Origin: Erythrobacter aurantius
Lineage (GTDB): Bacteria; Pseudomonadota; Alphaproteobacteria; Sphingomonadales; Sphingomonadaceae
DNA length: 64,000 bases
Reading direction: 5' to 3'
Assembly: GCF_023823125.1 (NCBI RefSeq)
Contig: NZ_CP090949.1
Span: 2,070,001-2,134,000 of the forward strand
Made by a program: the position numbers and the translations under genes. Of this stretch, positions 9,580-19,238 are shown in pieces. The notes below the pieces were generated by a model that had not been told where the DNA came from, did not search any database, and saw only the letters and a list, made by a program, of their open reading frames with translations. Position 1 is the stretch's first letter. Each line of letters starts with the position of its first letter.

Positions 9580-10890
9580 TCAGCTTTCCGGGTAAACCGG
9601 GAAGGCTGTGCAAAGCTTCGCAACTTCGCCGCGCACCTGCTCTTCGATCTGCGCATCGCCTTCGGGGCCGTTCTTTGAAAGGCCGTCGACCACGCGTGCG
9701 ATCAACTCACCCACCTTGCGGAATTCGACCGGGCCAAAGCCGCGGGTCGTGCCCGCGGGCGTGCCAAGGCGGATGCCGCTGGTGACGAAGGGTGAGCGGG
9801 TGTCGAAGGGGATGCCGTTCTTGTTACAGGTCAGCCAGGCGCGATCGAGACCCTTTTCGGCGTCCTTGCCGGTCACGTCCTTGGCCGTCAGATCGACCAG
9901 CATCGAGTGGTTGTCCGTGCCGCCCGAAACGATCCGCAGGCCGTTTTCTTCAAGGCTGGAAGCCAGTGCGCGCGCATTTTCCACGATTCGATGGGCATAA
10001 GTCTTGAACTCGGGGCGCAGCGCTTCACGGAAGGCAACCGCCTTAGCCGCGACGACATGCATCAGCGGGCCACCCTGCAGGCCAGGGAAAACGGCCATGT
10101 TCAGCGGCTTGGTGAACTTCTCGTCATTCCACAGAATGATGCCCGAGCGGGGGCCGCGCAGGCTTTTGTGCGTGGTGGAGGTTACGATGTCGCAATGCGG
10201 GAAGGGCGAAGGATGCGCGCCGCCCGCGACGAGGCCGGAAATGTGGCTCATATCGCACAGCAGCACCGCGCCCACTTCATCGGCGATGGCGCGGAATGCC
10301 GGGAAGTCCCATGTGCGCGAATAGGCGGTGCCGCCGCAGATGATGATCTTTGGCTTGTGCTCGCGTGCCTTGGCGGCGACCTCGTCCATGTCGATCAATT
10401 CGTCACCCTGGCTCACGCCATAGGATACGACGTTGAACCACTTGCCGCTCATATTGACGGGTGAGCCGTGGGTGAGGTGTCCGCCTGAATTCAGGTCGAG
10501 GCCCATGAAGGTATCGCCCGGATTGAGCAGGGCGAGGAACACGGCCTGATTCATCTGGCTGCCGCTGTTGGGCTGGACGTTGGCGAAGTTGCATCCGAAC
10601 AGCTGCTTGGCGCGTTCGATCGCCAGCGTTTCGACCACGTCGGCATAGTCGCAGCCGCCGTAATACCGCTTGCCCGGATACCCTTCGGCGTATTTGTTGG
10701 TGAAGACGCTGCCGGTCGCTTCGAGCACAGCCTTCGATGCGATGTTTTCCGACGCGATCAGTTCGATCTTGTCCTGTTGCCGCTTCAGTTCCTTGCCGAT
10801 GGCGGCTGCGATTTCGGGATCGGCAGTGGCAAGGTCATCGTGCCAGAAACCGTGCATCGGGTCGGTCGAGTGATCAGGCTGGGTGCTCAT
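9580..10890 (-). CDS. glyA: Serine hydroxymethyltransferase
   Basis: GlyA, 436 residues, PLP enzyme converting serine plus tetrahydrofolate to glycine plus 5,10-methylene-THF. The PLP lysine sits in [13 protein letters not shown]. Also present are [26 protein letters not shown] and the [13 protein letters not shown] segment. The start ATG at 10890 overlaps the rpiB stop (ATGA). The open frame continues upstream, but that part is out-of-frame rpiB sequence. Second gene of the rpiB-glyA-nrdR-trmJ operon. Confidence 0.98.
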   Translation of the reverse strand: MSTQPDHSTDPMHGFWHDDLATADPEIAAAIGKELKRQQDKIELIASENIASKAVLEATGSVFTNKYAEGYPGKRYYGGCDYADVVETLAIERAKQLFGCNFANVQPNSGSQMNQAVFLALLNPGDTFMGLDLNSGGHLTHGSPVNMSGKWFNVVSYGVSQGDELIDMDEVAAKAREHKPKIIICGGTAYSRTWDFPAFRAIADEVGAVLLCDMSHISGLVAGGAHPSPFPHCDIVTSTTHKSLRGPRSGIILWNDEKFTKPLNMAVFPGLQGGPLMHVVAAKAVAFREALRPEFKTYAHRIVENARALASSLEENGLRIVSGGTDNHSMLVDLTAKDVTGKDAEKGLDRAWLTCNKNGIPFDTRSPFVTSGIRLGTPAGTTRGFGPVEFRKVGELIARVVDGLSKNGPEGDAQIEEQVRGEVAKLCTAFPVYPES

Positions 10891-11366
10891 TGGTGGGTCT
10901 CGATATGGTCGGGGCCGGTGGGTGGATTGCCGAGTTTTGCGACGCGACGCTGGTGGCGGCCAGCCGGATTGTCCGCATCGGCAAAATCGGTGTTCAGGAA
11001 TGTAGCTACGCAGGACTTCGCCATTTCGATGCCGACAAGTCGCGCACCAAGGGCAATGCAATTGGCGTTGTTGTGTTCCCGTGCCAGCGCCGCAGAAAGC
11101 GGCTCGGACACGTTGGCGCATCGCACCGCCGGGTGACGGTTCACCGCAATCGATATGCCGATCCCGCTGCCGCACAAGGCGATGCCGAATTGCGCGGTGC
11201 CGTCGGCCACCACTTCAGCAAGTTTGTAGCCGTAATCGGGATAATCGACGCTCTCCCCTTCGTCGGGGCCGAGGTCGGCGACTTCGTGGCCTTCGTCCAT
11301 CAACCATTCGGCCAGTTCGGCCTTCAGATCAGTGGCGGCGTGATCGGATGCAATGGCTATACGCAT
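10887..11366 (-). CDS. rpiB: Ribose-5-phosphate isomerase B
   Basis: RpiB, 159 residues. It interconverts ribose 5-phosphate and ribulose 5-phosphate. [15 protein letters not shown] carries the phosphate-binding start, and [21 protein letters not shown] holds the catalytic Cys and anion hole. The start at ATG 11366 is a better family match than the upstream in-frame ATG at 11402. It is the first gene of a four-gene operon supplying one-carbon units and nucleotide precursors. Confidence 0.95.
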   Translation of the reverse strand: MRIAIASDHAATDLKAELAEWLMDEGHEVADLGPDEGESVDYPDYGYKLAEVVADGTAQFGIALCGSGIGISIAVNRHPAVRCANVSEPLSAALAREHNNANCIALGARLVGIEMAKSCVATFLNTDFADADNPAGRHQRRVAKLGNPPTGPDHIETHQ

Positions 11367-11532
11367 GCGCGCTCCATAGAGGGCCTCCGGTCGCAACTCC
11401 ACCCCGCGAATGCCGCTTTTCTACGCCAGAAGCAGCCTGACGCTGAGATTTCGCCGATTGTGCCCCTTGTGCCGCAGGTCATCATGTTTCATTCCTTTGG
11501 CCGTCGCTCAAAGAAATCCGGGTATCGCATCC

Positions 11533-12210
11533 ATGCGCATCATTCTCCCCGCCCTTTTGTTTGCCTGCATGACTGGCCTAGCGGCTGCGCCTGCACTGGC
11601 CGATCCGGGCGTGGCGGCAGAGCGCGTGTCTCGCGCCAGCGCGGTGGATGACGGCTATGGCGCGGTGATCATTTCGATCCGCAGCGAGCTGTATCTTGAC
11701 GATCCGCTGCAGGTGTATTTCCTGCGTGAAGGGGGCAGCATCACCAATGATCGCGATGTCGTGCGGTTTGAGCGGCGGCAGGGCTTCTTCGCTTTCGGCA
11801 ACGACACGGTCGAATACCAGATCAGGGCGTATCAGCTTGCGCCGGGCACCTACCGGCTTGTCGCGCACGGCATGAATTGTCCCAAGGTGCCTGCAGAGGA
11901 CGAACGCTGCCTGATCGACGTTCAGGGGATTGCCGGGGCCGAAGTGCTCTCGCGCCCGTCACGCGGCTATGGCGAAGATGCGCCCAGCTTCGAGGTTCGT
12001 GCGGGTTCGCTGACCGATGCGGGCGATTTCGCACTTACGGCGCGCAACACGATCGAGTGGTCTCCGATCCCGGCGCATGAAATCGACCGCGCTCGCAGAG
12101 GCTTTGCCCGGTTGCCGATAGCGCCCGCGCCCGAAGTGCCCGAGGATTTCAAGCTGAAATACGGCCTTCACGCCCGGACTTTCGAGGATGATCGTTACCG
12201 GCGGTATTAG
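11533..12210 (+). CDS. Exported protein of unknown function
   Basis: A 225-residue protein with a signal peptide (MRIILPALLFACMTGLAAAP to ALA-D). The body is predicted mostly beta (SIRSELYLDDPLQVYFLREGG, APGTYRLVAHGM) with a Cys pair (NCPKVPAEDERCL). It may be an immunoglobulin-like or carboxypeptidase-regulatory-like periplasmic protein, but no family is recognised. It is monocistronic, diverging from rpiB and converging with the membrane-protein gene 5 bases away. The start at 11533 is chosen for the signal peptide; the frame opens earlier at 11410. Confidence 0.7.
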   Translation: MRIILPALLFACMTGLAAAPALADPGVAAERVSRASAVDDGYGAVIISIRSELYLDDPLQVYFLREGGSITNDRDVVRFERRQGFFAFGNDTVEYQIRAYQLAPGTYRLVAHGMNCPKVPAEDERCLIDVQGIAGAEVLSRPSRGYGEDAPSFEVRAGSLTDAGDFALTARNTIEWSPIPAHEIDRARRGFARLPIAPAPEVPEDFKLKYGLHARTFEDDRYRRY

Positions 12211-12215
12211 ACCCG

Positions 12216-12686
12216 TCAGATCAGCAAGGTGCGCGGGCGCGGCATCGGCTTGTGCCGCACCGCGTTCAGCATTGCGTAGACAGTGCGCGCCGCGGCCAGA
12301 ATGAACGCAGCAAATGCCATCAATGCAATCAGCAGCACGCCGACTATGCCGCCATCTTCACCCTTGCTGATCAGCACGGCGAGACCGCAGAAAACCGCGA
12401 TCACGAATGATCCGACCATGATCCAGAACGTCCGGATCAGATACTGGAACTGGCTGCGCTCCCATTCCTCTGACTTGCTGTCGTAAAAGACATAAGCGAG
12501 CACCACGCCGACGACGCAGGAAAACACCGTGAAATAGGTGCAAAGATACAGGACGCAGATGACGAAGGGGCGATTGGCGAGCAGATCGCCCGCGCTCCAG
12601 CCGCGTTCTTCGGGAGTGGGCAGGCGCTGCGGCGCCTTGGGGGTCACTTCTTCTGTTTCTTGAGCGTCTTCTTCAGCCATTTCCAC
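12216..12686 (-). CDS. Four-helix membrane protein of unknown function
   Basis: A 156-residue inner-membrane protein. The N-terminal 35 residues are acidic and cytosolic-looking, then about four hydrophobic segments (VICVLYLCTYFTVFSCVVG, IMVGSFVIAVFCGLAVLI, IVGVLLIALMAFAAFILAAA) and a basic tail ending RPRTLLI. Its start lies 43 bases inside the end of parA, so the two are in one transcript and coupled. It resembles DUF4870-like sphingomonad proteins only loosely. Confidence 0.7.
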   Translation of the reverse strand: MEMAEEDAQETEEVTPKAPQRLPTPEERGWSAGDLLANRPFVICVLYLCTYFTVFSCVVGVVLAYVFYDSKSEEWERSQFQYLIRTFWIMVGSFVIAVFCGLAVLISKGEDGGIVGVLLIALMAFAAFILAAARTVYAMLNAVRHKPMPRPRTLLI

Positions 12687-13291
12687 AGCGCCTCTATCTC
12701 TTCCGCAGCTTTGCCCGAGGGATCGATTTCCGCCGCGGTTTCGCCCTTTGCACTGGAGCGATGGAACGCGGCGCGATCGCCGATTTCGACCGGGCAGATT
12801 TCCAGCCCCATGCCGCCGGCGACCTTGCGTGCTTCCTCCGCCAGCACGGTCGCGCCGGACGGAACCGCGTTGAGCACCACAAAGGCAGGCGTCTTGGCGA
12901 AGCCGACCAGATCGGCAATCGGTTCAAGCGCGGCCAGATCGAAGGCACGCGGCTTCGTCGGGATCAGCACGATGTCCGCCGCCTTGATGGCCTCTCGCGC
13001 GGCTGCATCGGCGTGCGGAGGCGTGTCGATCACGACGAAATCAACGCCGTTCTTTTTCGCGCTTTCGATGGTGCGAGTCAGCCGGGCAGGGGGCGCGGTA
13101 ACGACAACGGGCAAAAAGTCCCCGCGCCAGTCCGACCATGCCGCCGCTGTCGCCTGCGGATCGAGGTCGATGATGCAACTCTCATGCTTGGACTGCGCAG
13201 CGCGCGTGCCCAAATGGACGGCGAGCGTTGTTTTGCCCGAGCCCCCTTTCTGGGAGACGATGGCGATAGTTGTGGGAGCAGATTTGGACAT
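12644..13291 (-). CDS. ParA-family P-loop ATPase (orphan)
   Basis: A 215-residue ParA/MinD-type ATPase. The deviant Walker A KGGSGKTT is at residues 15-22, and the Walker B-like VIDTPPHAD follows at about residue 93. The end (GDRAAFHRSSAKGETAAEI to KAAEEIEALW) is like small plasmid or mobile-element ParA proteins. Such ATPases segregate or position DNA or protein cargo. No parB follows; instead the gene overlaps a membrane-protein gene. The start at 13291 gives a normal N-terminus. Confidence 0.88.
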   Translation of the reverse strand: MSKSAPTTIAIVSQKGGSGKTTLAVHLGTRAAQSKHESCIIDLDPQATAAAWSDWRGDFLPVVVTAPPARLTRTIESAKKNGVDFVVIDTPPHADAAAREAIKAADIVLIPTKPRAFDLAALEPIADLVGFAKTPAFVVLNAVPSGATVLAEEARKVAGGMGLEICPVEIGDRAAFHRSSAKGETAAEIDPSGKAAEEIEALWKWLKKTLKKQKK

Positions 13292-13483
13292 GGCAGGCTG
13301 AACCCTTGAACGAGACTGGACGTTTCTTTTTCTCCCAATCACGTATTTGTCAGTCTTGCTTGCAATAGTCCACTTTTCGAAAGAAATTGCCGGGAACAGG
13401 AGGCGGGACTGACGCAGGCTCTGGAGCTCTGGCTCAATCGCATCTTTTCCGATGGTGCCAAACGCAGTTTCGGCCATGGCTGG

Positions 13484-14545
13484 TTGAGCGGCGTGCTGTC
13501 CATCGTGCTCGGCATTCTCGCGAGCCTTTCGGTGCTTGCGCTGCGATTTCCCCAATGGCTGACGCTTCCGGAACTGCGCGCACTCTATCCGCTCGAATAC
13601 ATCCGGTTGGCGATCAATGCAGGCATCTGGGCTTCGCTGGCACTGGCGGGCCTGTCGATGGTGCTTCGAAAGCGCAAGCGATTGGGGCTGACCGGATTGG
13701 CGATGGCGGCGATTGCCATGGCATTGGGCGGAGGTGATGCGCCCCTTGGCCCGAACGAAGGTGAAGACATCTATCTCGGCCTCGATTGGTTTGTGCTGGG
13801 CGTGTTGACGACGGCGGGCCTGTTCGTGCCGCTGGAGAAGGCTTTTCCCTTACGGCGCGGGCAGGGCGCGTTTCGGGCCGGTTGGCTTACCGACACCCAG
13901 TATTTCTTTGCGAGCCATGGGCTCGTGCAGGTAATGAGTGTGGCGGTGCTCGCCCCTGCTGTGGTGCTGGGCGCGCTGCTGGCGGTGCCTTCGGCGCAGG
14001 CGTTCGTCCAGAGCCTGCCGTGGCTGGTTCAGTTCGGCCTGGCGGTGCTGGTGGCGGATCTCGCCCAATATGGCGTGCACCGCGCCTTTCACGCCGTTCC
14101 GTTCCTGTGGCGCTTCCACAAGGTGCACCACTCCATCGAGGCGATGGACTGGCTTGCCGGATCGCGCCTCCATCTGTTTGACGTCATCGTCACGCGCGGG
14201 CTGGTGCTGCTGGCGCTGCTGGTAGCGGGTTTCGCCCAGAGCGTGGTCTATGCCTATCTAGCACTGGTGAGCTTCCACGCGGTGTTCATCCATGCCAATT
14301 TTGCACCGCGCCTGGGCGGGCTGGAGCGGTGGATTGCCATGCCCCGGTTCCACCACTGGCATCATGGGGTGGAGGAGGAAGCGCGGGACGTGAACTTCGC
14401 CGTGCACCTGCCGATGATCGATCGCTGGTTCGGGACATACCACATGCCGGAATACCGCTGGCCTGCGGGCTATGGCCTCACCGGGGAGCGCGGACCTGTA
14501 GGCTGGGCACGGCAGCTGGTGTGGCCGTTCGCGCGCAGTCCGTGA
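13484..14545 (+). CDS. Sterol desaturase / fatty acid hydroxylase family membrane enzyme
   Basis: A 353-residue polytopic protein with the di-iron His boxes HRAFH, HKVHH, HAVFIH and HHWHH in the C-terminal half (from about residue 195). The family hydroxylates or desaturates lipids, sterols or carotenoids. The start is uncertain. The listed start is a TTG without an SD, whereas the frame is open back to an AGGAGG at 13398-13403 followed five bases later by an in-frame CTG at 13409. That upstream start would add 25 plausible residues. It is convergent with rpoD and shares a terminator with it. Confidence 0.85.
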   Translation: MSGVLSIVLGILASLSVLALRFPQWLTLPELRALYPLEYIRLAINAGIWASLALAGLSMVLRKRKRLGLTGLAMAAIAMALGGGDAPLGPNEGEDIYLGLDWFVLGVLTTAGLFVPLEKAFPLRRGQGAFRAGWLTDTQYFFASHGLVQVMSVAVLAPAVVLGALLAVPSAQAFVQSLPWLVQFGLAVLVADLAQYGVHRAFHAVPFLWRFHKVHHSIEAMDWLAGSRLHLFDVIVTRGLVLLALLVAGFAQSVVYAYLALVSFHAVFIHANFAPRLGGLERWIAMPRFHHWHHGVEEEARDVNFAVHLPMIDRWFGTYHMPEYRWPAGYGLTGERGPVGWARQLVWPFARSP

Positions 14546-14549
14546 AAAA

Positions 14550-14572
14550 CCCCGCCGAAGCGGGGCCTTTCG
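14550..14572. terminator. Bidirectional terminator between the hydroxylase gene and rpoD
   Basis: CCCCGC-CGAA-GCGGGG hairpin (14550-14565) with A-run before and a CTTT after, placed between two convergent stops. It can serve rpoD on the minus strand and the hydroxylase gene on the plus strand. Confidence 0.8.
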
Positions 14573-14576
14573 TGTA

Positions 14577-16613
14577 TTACTGATCCAGGAACGACCGCAT
14601 TTTGCGCGACCGGCTCGGGTGCTTAAGCTTCCTCAGCGCCTTGGCTTCGATCTGGCGGATACGTTCGCGGGTCACCGAGAACTGCTGGCCGACTTCCTCC
14701 AGCGTATGATCGGTGTTCATGCCGATGCCGAAACGCATGCGCAGCACGCGCTCTTCGCGCGGGGTGAGCGATGCAAGGACGCGGGTAACGGTTTCCTTGA
14801 GGTTCGCTTGAATCGCGGCATCCACCGGAATGATCGCGTTCTTGTCCTCGATGAAATCGCCGAGGTGTGAATCTTCCTCGTCCCCGATGGGCGTTTCGAG
14901 GGAGATCGGCTCCTTGGCGATCTTCATCACCTTGCGCACTTTTTCGAGCGGCATCGAAAGGCGTGCTGCCATTTCCTCAGGGGTCGGCTCGCGGCCTTCC
15001 TCGTGCAGGAACTGGCGGGAAGTGCGGACCAGCTTGTTGATCGTCTCGATCATGTGGACCGGAATACGGATGGTGCGCGCCTGATCGGCGATCGAGCGGG
15101 TGATCGCCTGACGGATCCACCACGTCGCATAGGTGCTGAACTTGTAGCCGCGACGGTATTCGAACTTGTCGACCGCCTTCATCAGGCCGATGTTGCCTTC
15201 CTGAATAAGATCAAGGAATTGCAGGCCGCGGTTAGTGTATTTCTTGGCGATGGAAATCACCAGGCGCAGGTTCGCCTCGACCATTTCCTTCTTCGCGATG
15301 CGGGCTTCACGCTCGCCCTTCTGCACCATGTTGACGATGCGACGGAATTCCGGGAGCGACATGCCCGTCTGTGAGGTGATATCGGCGATTTCCGAACGGA
15401 TGCGCTCGATCGCGTCCTCTTCCTTCTCGGCGAAGGCGGCCCACTTCTTGTCCTTCTTTGCCTTTTCCTTGATCCATGCGTCGTCCAACTCGTTTCCGAC
15501 GTAGGAATTGAGGAAGTCGATGCGCTTGATCTTGTGCCTTTCGGCAAGGCGCAACATCTGACCACCAAGCGCGGTCAGGCGACGGTTGAAGGCGTAAAGG
15601 TTGTCGACCAGGAATTCGATCTTGGTCGCGTGGAACTGGACGCTCTCGACCTCGGCGGTGAGTTGTTCGGACAGTTCCTCGTACTTCTTTTCCTTGGCCT
15701 TGGGGAATTCATTGCCGGCGGAAAGGGTTTCGACGCGCTCGGCCTGAAGCTTTTCGAAGGTCTTGAACAGCTTGGTGATGCGGGCGAAGCGTTCAATCGC
15801 GTCAGGCTTCAGCGCGGCTTCCATCTGCGCGAGGGAGAGCGTGTTGTCTTCCTCGTCATCATCGTCGCGCTTGGACCGGCCTTCGCCGTCCTCGTCGTCA
15901 CCGTCTTCCTCGGGTTCGTCCTCGACTTCGTCATCCTCGCGGATGGTCGGGCCTGCGGTGGCTTCTGAGATTTCGCCGTCGTCATCGTCATCGTCGGCAT
16001 CGTCCGCCATCTTGTCGGCCGGCGGTTCCTTGGAAAGCATCGCGTCGAGATCGAGGATCTCGCGCAGCTGCATGTCTTCGGAATTGAGCGCTTCGGACCA
16101 CTGGATGATCGCGTGGAAGGTGATCGGGCTTTCGCACAGGCCCATGATCATCATGTCGCGCCCGGCCTCGATCCGCTTGGCAATGGCGATTTCGCCTTCG
16201 CGGCTGAGCAGTTCGACCGCGCCCATTTCGCGCAGGTACATCCGCACCGGATCGTCGGTGCGTTCACCGGTTGCCGCTTTCTTGGCCGGGCTGGCCTTGG
16301 CGTCCTTGCGAGACGCCTTCTTGTCCTCATCATCGTCGTCGACATCAACTTCATCGACTTCGGAATCGGCCTCTGCCTCGGCTTCCGCCTCCTCGTCATT
16401 CTCGACGATCTGGACACCCATTTCCGAAAGCGCGGTCTGGATGTCCTCGATCTGGTCGGGGCTCATCTCGCCAGAGGGCAGCGCCTCGTTCAGCTCATCA
16501 TAGGTGATGTAGCCCTTCTTCTTCGCCTTGCTCATCAGCTTCTTCACCGAAGCTTCGTTGAGATCGATCAGCGGGGCGTCGTCTTTGTCGGCGGAATTTG
16601 CGGTCGAGGCCAT
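14577..16613 (-). CDS. rpoD: RNA polymerase primary sigma factor RpoD
   Basis: A 678-residue sigma-70. Region 1.1 is at the N-terminus ([20 protein letters not shown]), and an acidic stretch lies at about residues 78-100. 1.2 follows as [19 protein letters not shown], and a second very acidic insertion in the non-conserved region spans about residues 205-260. Region 2 is [18 protein letters not shown] and [15 protein letters not shown]; region 4.2 is [23 protein letters not shown]. dnaG is upstream on the same strand, as in many proteobacteria. It directs housekeeping transcription. Confidence 0.98.
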   Translation of the reverse strand: MASTANSADKDDAPLIDLNEASVKKLMSKAKKKGYITYDELNEALPSGEMSPDQIEDIQTALSEMGVQIVENDEEAEAEAEADSEVDEVDVDDDDEDKKASRKDAKASPAKKAATGERTDDPVRMYLREMGAVELLSREGEIAIAKRIEAGRDMMIMGLCESPITFHAIIQWSEALNSEDMQLREILDLDAMLSKEPPADKMADDADDDDDDGEISEATAGPTIREDDEVEDEPEEDGDDEDGEGRSKRDDDDEEDNTLSLAQMEAALKPDAIERFARITKLFKTFEKLQAERVETLSAGNEFPKAKEKKYEELSEQLTAEVESVQFHATKIEFLVDNLYAFNRRLTALGGQMLRLAERHKIKRIDFLNSYVGNELDDAWIKEKAKKDKKWAAFAEKEEDAIERIRSEIADITSQTGMSLPEFRRIVNMVQKGEREARIAKKEMVEANLRLVISIAKKYTNRGLQFLDLIQEGNIGLMKAVDKFEYRRGYKFSTYATWWIRQAITRSIADQARTIRIPVHMIETINKLVRTSRQFLHEEGREPTPEEMAARLSMPLEKVRKVMKIAKEPISLETPIGDEEDSHLGDFIEDKNAIIPVDAAIQANLKETVTRVLASLTPREERVLRMRFGIGMNTDHTLEEVGQQFSVTRERIRQIEAKALRKLKHPSRSRKMRSFLDQ

Positions 16614-16723
16614 GTAGTCTTTTCAGTCCGTTCCCGTGTGACCTGTCCGGAGTTGTTCAATGCCGCGAGCAGCATCGGCCAAGCCACAAATGTTTATCCC
16701 ACACCGGCAAATATTGTGCCGGC

Positions 16724-18565
16724 TTAATCCTGTTCGGCCGGGGTCCCGGCCTTCCTGCGCCCGAATGCCTTCAGCCGCTCGTCAACTGTCGTGAGCTGTT
16801 CACGCAAGCGAGCCTGTTCTGCAAGGCACCCTTCGGGGTCCTCGTCAAACCGAGCGATCGTTGCCGCCATAGCAGCTTCGAGCGCTGGCTTGAGGGCCAG
16901 CAGCGATACAGCTTCGGCCAATTCCTCGCGCGCTTCACCGGGGGATGTGCCTTCTCTGAGGAAGGCGTAGCGTTGGTCTTCCGGTGGGGCAGGATAGCCT
17001 TGCACGCCAGATATGGCGTTTGGCGGCTGCGAATCAAGCGTTTCCGACAGTTCAATCAACGATTCGATTGCAGGCGCGACTTTTGGGTCAAGCCGGGCGA
17101 GCCGGGAGAGGCTCTCCGAGTGGCGCGAAATTTCTCCCGGATGGCGCACCAGTCCGGCAATCACCGCCGACAAAAGGCCTTCGCGCTGGCCGCCCGCCAT
17201 GGCTCGTTGCAACAAGTCGCGAGCCGATTGCGAAAGGCCCGATTGCGCCGGTTTGGCAGCCGTCCAGCCACCGTGCGAGCGTTGCTGGCGCGGTTCACGC
17301 GGCGGATAGGCGAAGGCAGAGAACCGATCGAGCAATTCGCGGCGGTATAGCGCGCGGATGTCGCTGTCCTGAATCGTATCGACATGCTCCATCAGCCGCG
17401 CTTTCAATCCGGCCTTGGCCTCTGGACTGTTCAGCGGCTTTGCGTCGCGTTCGTATTCCCACAGCGTGTCGAGCAGGCTGGCGGGCTGGGCGAGCAGCTT
17501 TTCCATTGCGGCAGCCCCTTGCTGCCTGATCAGGTCATCCGGATCGAGCCCCGCAGGCAATCGTACGATGGCAAGTGACCGCATTGGCGCCAGCATCGGC
17601 AGGGCGCGAGAGACGGCACGAATAGCGGCGCGCTGTCCCGCGGCGTCGCCGTCAAAGCACAGCACCGGCACTTCCACCATGCGCCAAAGCATCTCCAGCT
17701 GCATTTCCGTAAGAGCAGTGCCGAGCGGCGCGACGGCATCGGCGATCCCGGCCTGAGCCAGCGCGATCACGTCCATGTACCCTTCGACCACCACGACCCG
17801 GCCTGTCTGACGCGAAGCAGGCGCGGCACGGTGCAGATTGTAGAGCGTGCGCCCCTTGTCAAACAACGGCGTGTCGGGCGAATTAAGATACTTGGCGACC
17901 CCATCGCGCTTTTCGAGAATGCGCCCGCCGAACGCGATCACCCGGCCGCGCGCGTCCTGGATCGGCAGCATGATCCGGTCGCGAAAGCGATCATAGGTGG
18001 TGCCGTCATCTTTGCGGATTCTCATCCCGCTTTCGACCAGCATTCTGTCATCGAAACGGGGCAGGGCACTTGGCAGTGCCTGTTTGCTTTCAGGAGCGTA
18101 TCCGAAACCGAATTCGCGCAGGGTTTCCGGCTTCAGCCCGCGATCATTGAGGTATTTCGCCGCCGCACGGCCCGCGCCGCTGTGCAGATTGTGCACGAAC
18201 CAGTCCTGCGCCTCTGTTGTCACATCGACCAGTTCGGCGCGCTTTTCCGCCTTTTGCGCCGCGACCGGATCAGGTGCGGGGACTTCCATCCCGGCTTCCG
18301 CCGCCAGTTCCTTTACCGCGTCGATGAAGGACAGGCCGCGCTGTTCCGTCATCCAGCTGATGACATCGCCATGCGCGCCGCAGCCAAAGCAGTGATAGAA
18401 CTGCTTTTGATCGTTAACGTAGAAGCTTGGCGTCTTTTCGTCATGGAACGGGCAGCACCCTTTCCATTCGCGACCCGCCTTGGTGAGCTTGGTCGTGCGC
18501 ATGATCACGGTGGATAGCGTGATCCGCGCGCGCAGCTCGTCCTTCCATTGCGGGGTGATGGCCAT
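16724..18565 (-). CDS. dnaG: DNA primase
   Basis: DnaG, 613 residues, makes RNA primers at the replication fork. The N-terminal zinc-binding domain is CCPFHDEKTPSF with HCFGCGAHGD (CHCC pattern). The TOPRIM fold has the acidic VVEGYMDVIAL and CFDGDAAGQRAA. The C-terminal helicase-binding part follows from about residue 430. It precedes rpoD by 110 bases, which include a small ACCGGCA/TGCCGGC hairpin (about 16703-16723) right after the dnaG stop. Confidence 0.97.
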   Translation of the reverse strand: MAITPQWKDELRARITLSTVIMRTTKLTKAGREWKGCCPFHDEKTPSFYVNDQKQFYHCFGCGAHGDVISWMTEQRGLSFIDAVKELAAEAGMEVPAPDPVAAQKAEKRAELVDVTTEAQDWFVHNLHSGAGRAAAKYLNDRGLKPETLREFGFGYAPESKQALPSALPRFDDRMLVESGMRIRKDDGTTYDRFRDRIMLPIQDARGRVIAFGGRILEKRDGVAKYLNSPDTPLFDKGRTLYNLHRAAPASRQTGRVVVVEGYMDVIALAQAGIADAVAPLGTALTEMQLEMLWRMVEVPVLCFDGDAAGQRAAIRAVSRALPMLAPMRSLAIVRLPAGLDPDDLIRQQGAAAMEKLLAQPASLLDTLWEYERDAKPLNSPEAKAGLKARLMEHVDTIQDSDIRALYRRELLDRFSAFAYPPREPRQQRSHGGWTAAKPAQSGLSQSARDLLQRAMAGGQREGLLSAVIAGLVRHPGEISRHSESLSRLARLDPKVAPAIESLIELSETLDSQPPNAISGVQGYPAPPEDQRYAFLREGTSPGEAREELAEAVSLLALKPALEAAMAATIARFDEDPEGCLAEQARLREQLTTVDERLKAFGRRKAGTPAEQD

Positions 18566-18625
18566 CAGCGTTTAGTGCGCCCGAACGCCGCAGCGTTCAA
18601 GCGCACATTGTGGAGCAGTCTGTTC

Positions 18626-19078
18626 TTAACTCAGGGCAGCCTTGACGAGGCCGCTTGCCAGCTTCCCGTCGAGCACCGCGCCGTGCTTCGCTTTCAGCGC
18701 GCCCATGACCTTGCCCATGTCGGCCATTGAAGAAGCGCCGGTTTTGGCTTTGATCGCCTCGATCGCAGCCTTGGTTTCTTCCTCGCTCATCATCTGCGGC
18801 AGGAATTCCTCGATCACGGCAAGCTCGGCCTTTTCCTTGTCAGCCAGTTCCTGACGACCGCCGCTTTCGTACATCTCAATCGATTCGCGGCGCTGCTTCG
18901 CCATTTTCTGGAGCACGCTCGTCACCAGTTCGTCGTCAGGGATTTCCTTGCCGCTGGTGCGCTCCTCGATATCGCGGTCCTTGATCTTGGCCGAGATCTG
19001 GCGAAGCGCCGCTGTGCGGTCCTTTTCGCCGGCTTTCATGGCGGTGATGGTGGCGGCCTTGATGTCGTCGCGGATCAT
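18626..19078 (-). CDS. GatB/YqeY domain protein
   Basis: A 150-residue YqeY protein, helical throughout: MIRDDIKAATITAMKAGEK, RTAALRQISAKIKDRDIE, and the C-terminal three-helix part SMADMGKVMGALKAKHG like the tail domain of GatB. Its role is unproven; the fold suggests tRNA contact. It lies upstream of dnaG on the same strand (60-base gap), as often in alphaproteobacteria and Firmicutes, and diverges from carA. Confidence 0.92.
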   Translation of the reverse strand: MIRDDIKAATITAMKAGEKDRTAALRQISAKIKDRDIEERTSGKEIPDDELVTSVLQKMAKQRRESIEMYESGGRQELADKEKAELAVIEEFLPQMMSEEETKAAIEAIKAKTGASSMADMGKVMGALKAKHGAVLDGKLASGLVKAALS

Positions 19079-19238
19079 TTCTTGAACTCTTGTGTCTGGG
19101 TTTAACTGTGGATGGATCGGTATATGGGCGCGCTCTAACGCATTGCGAGGGTCTCGCCTAGGTTGACGAGGGGGCGGTGTGCGCTTAGCGGGTGAGACTT
19201 AGCGACATTGCTGGAAATCACTCTGAACGGAGCGCCTC

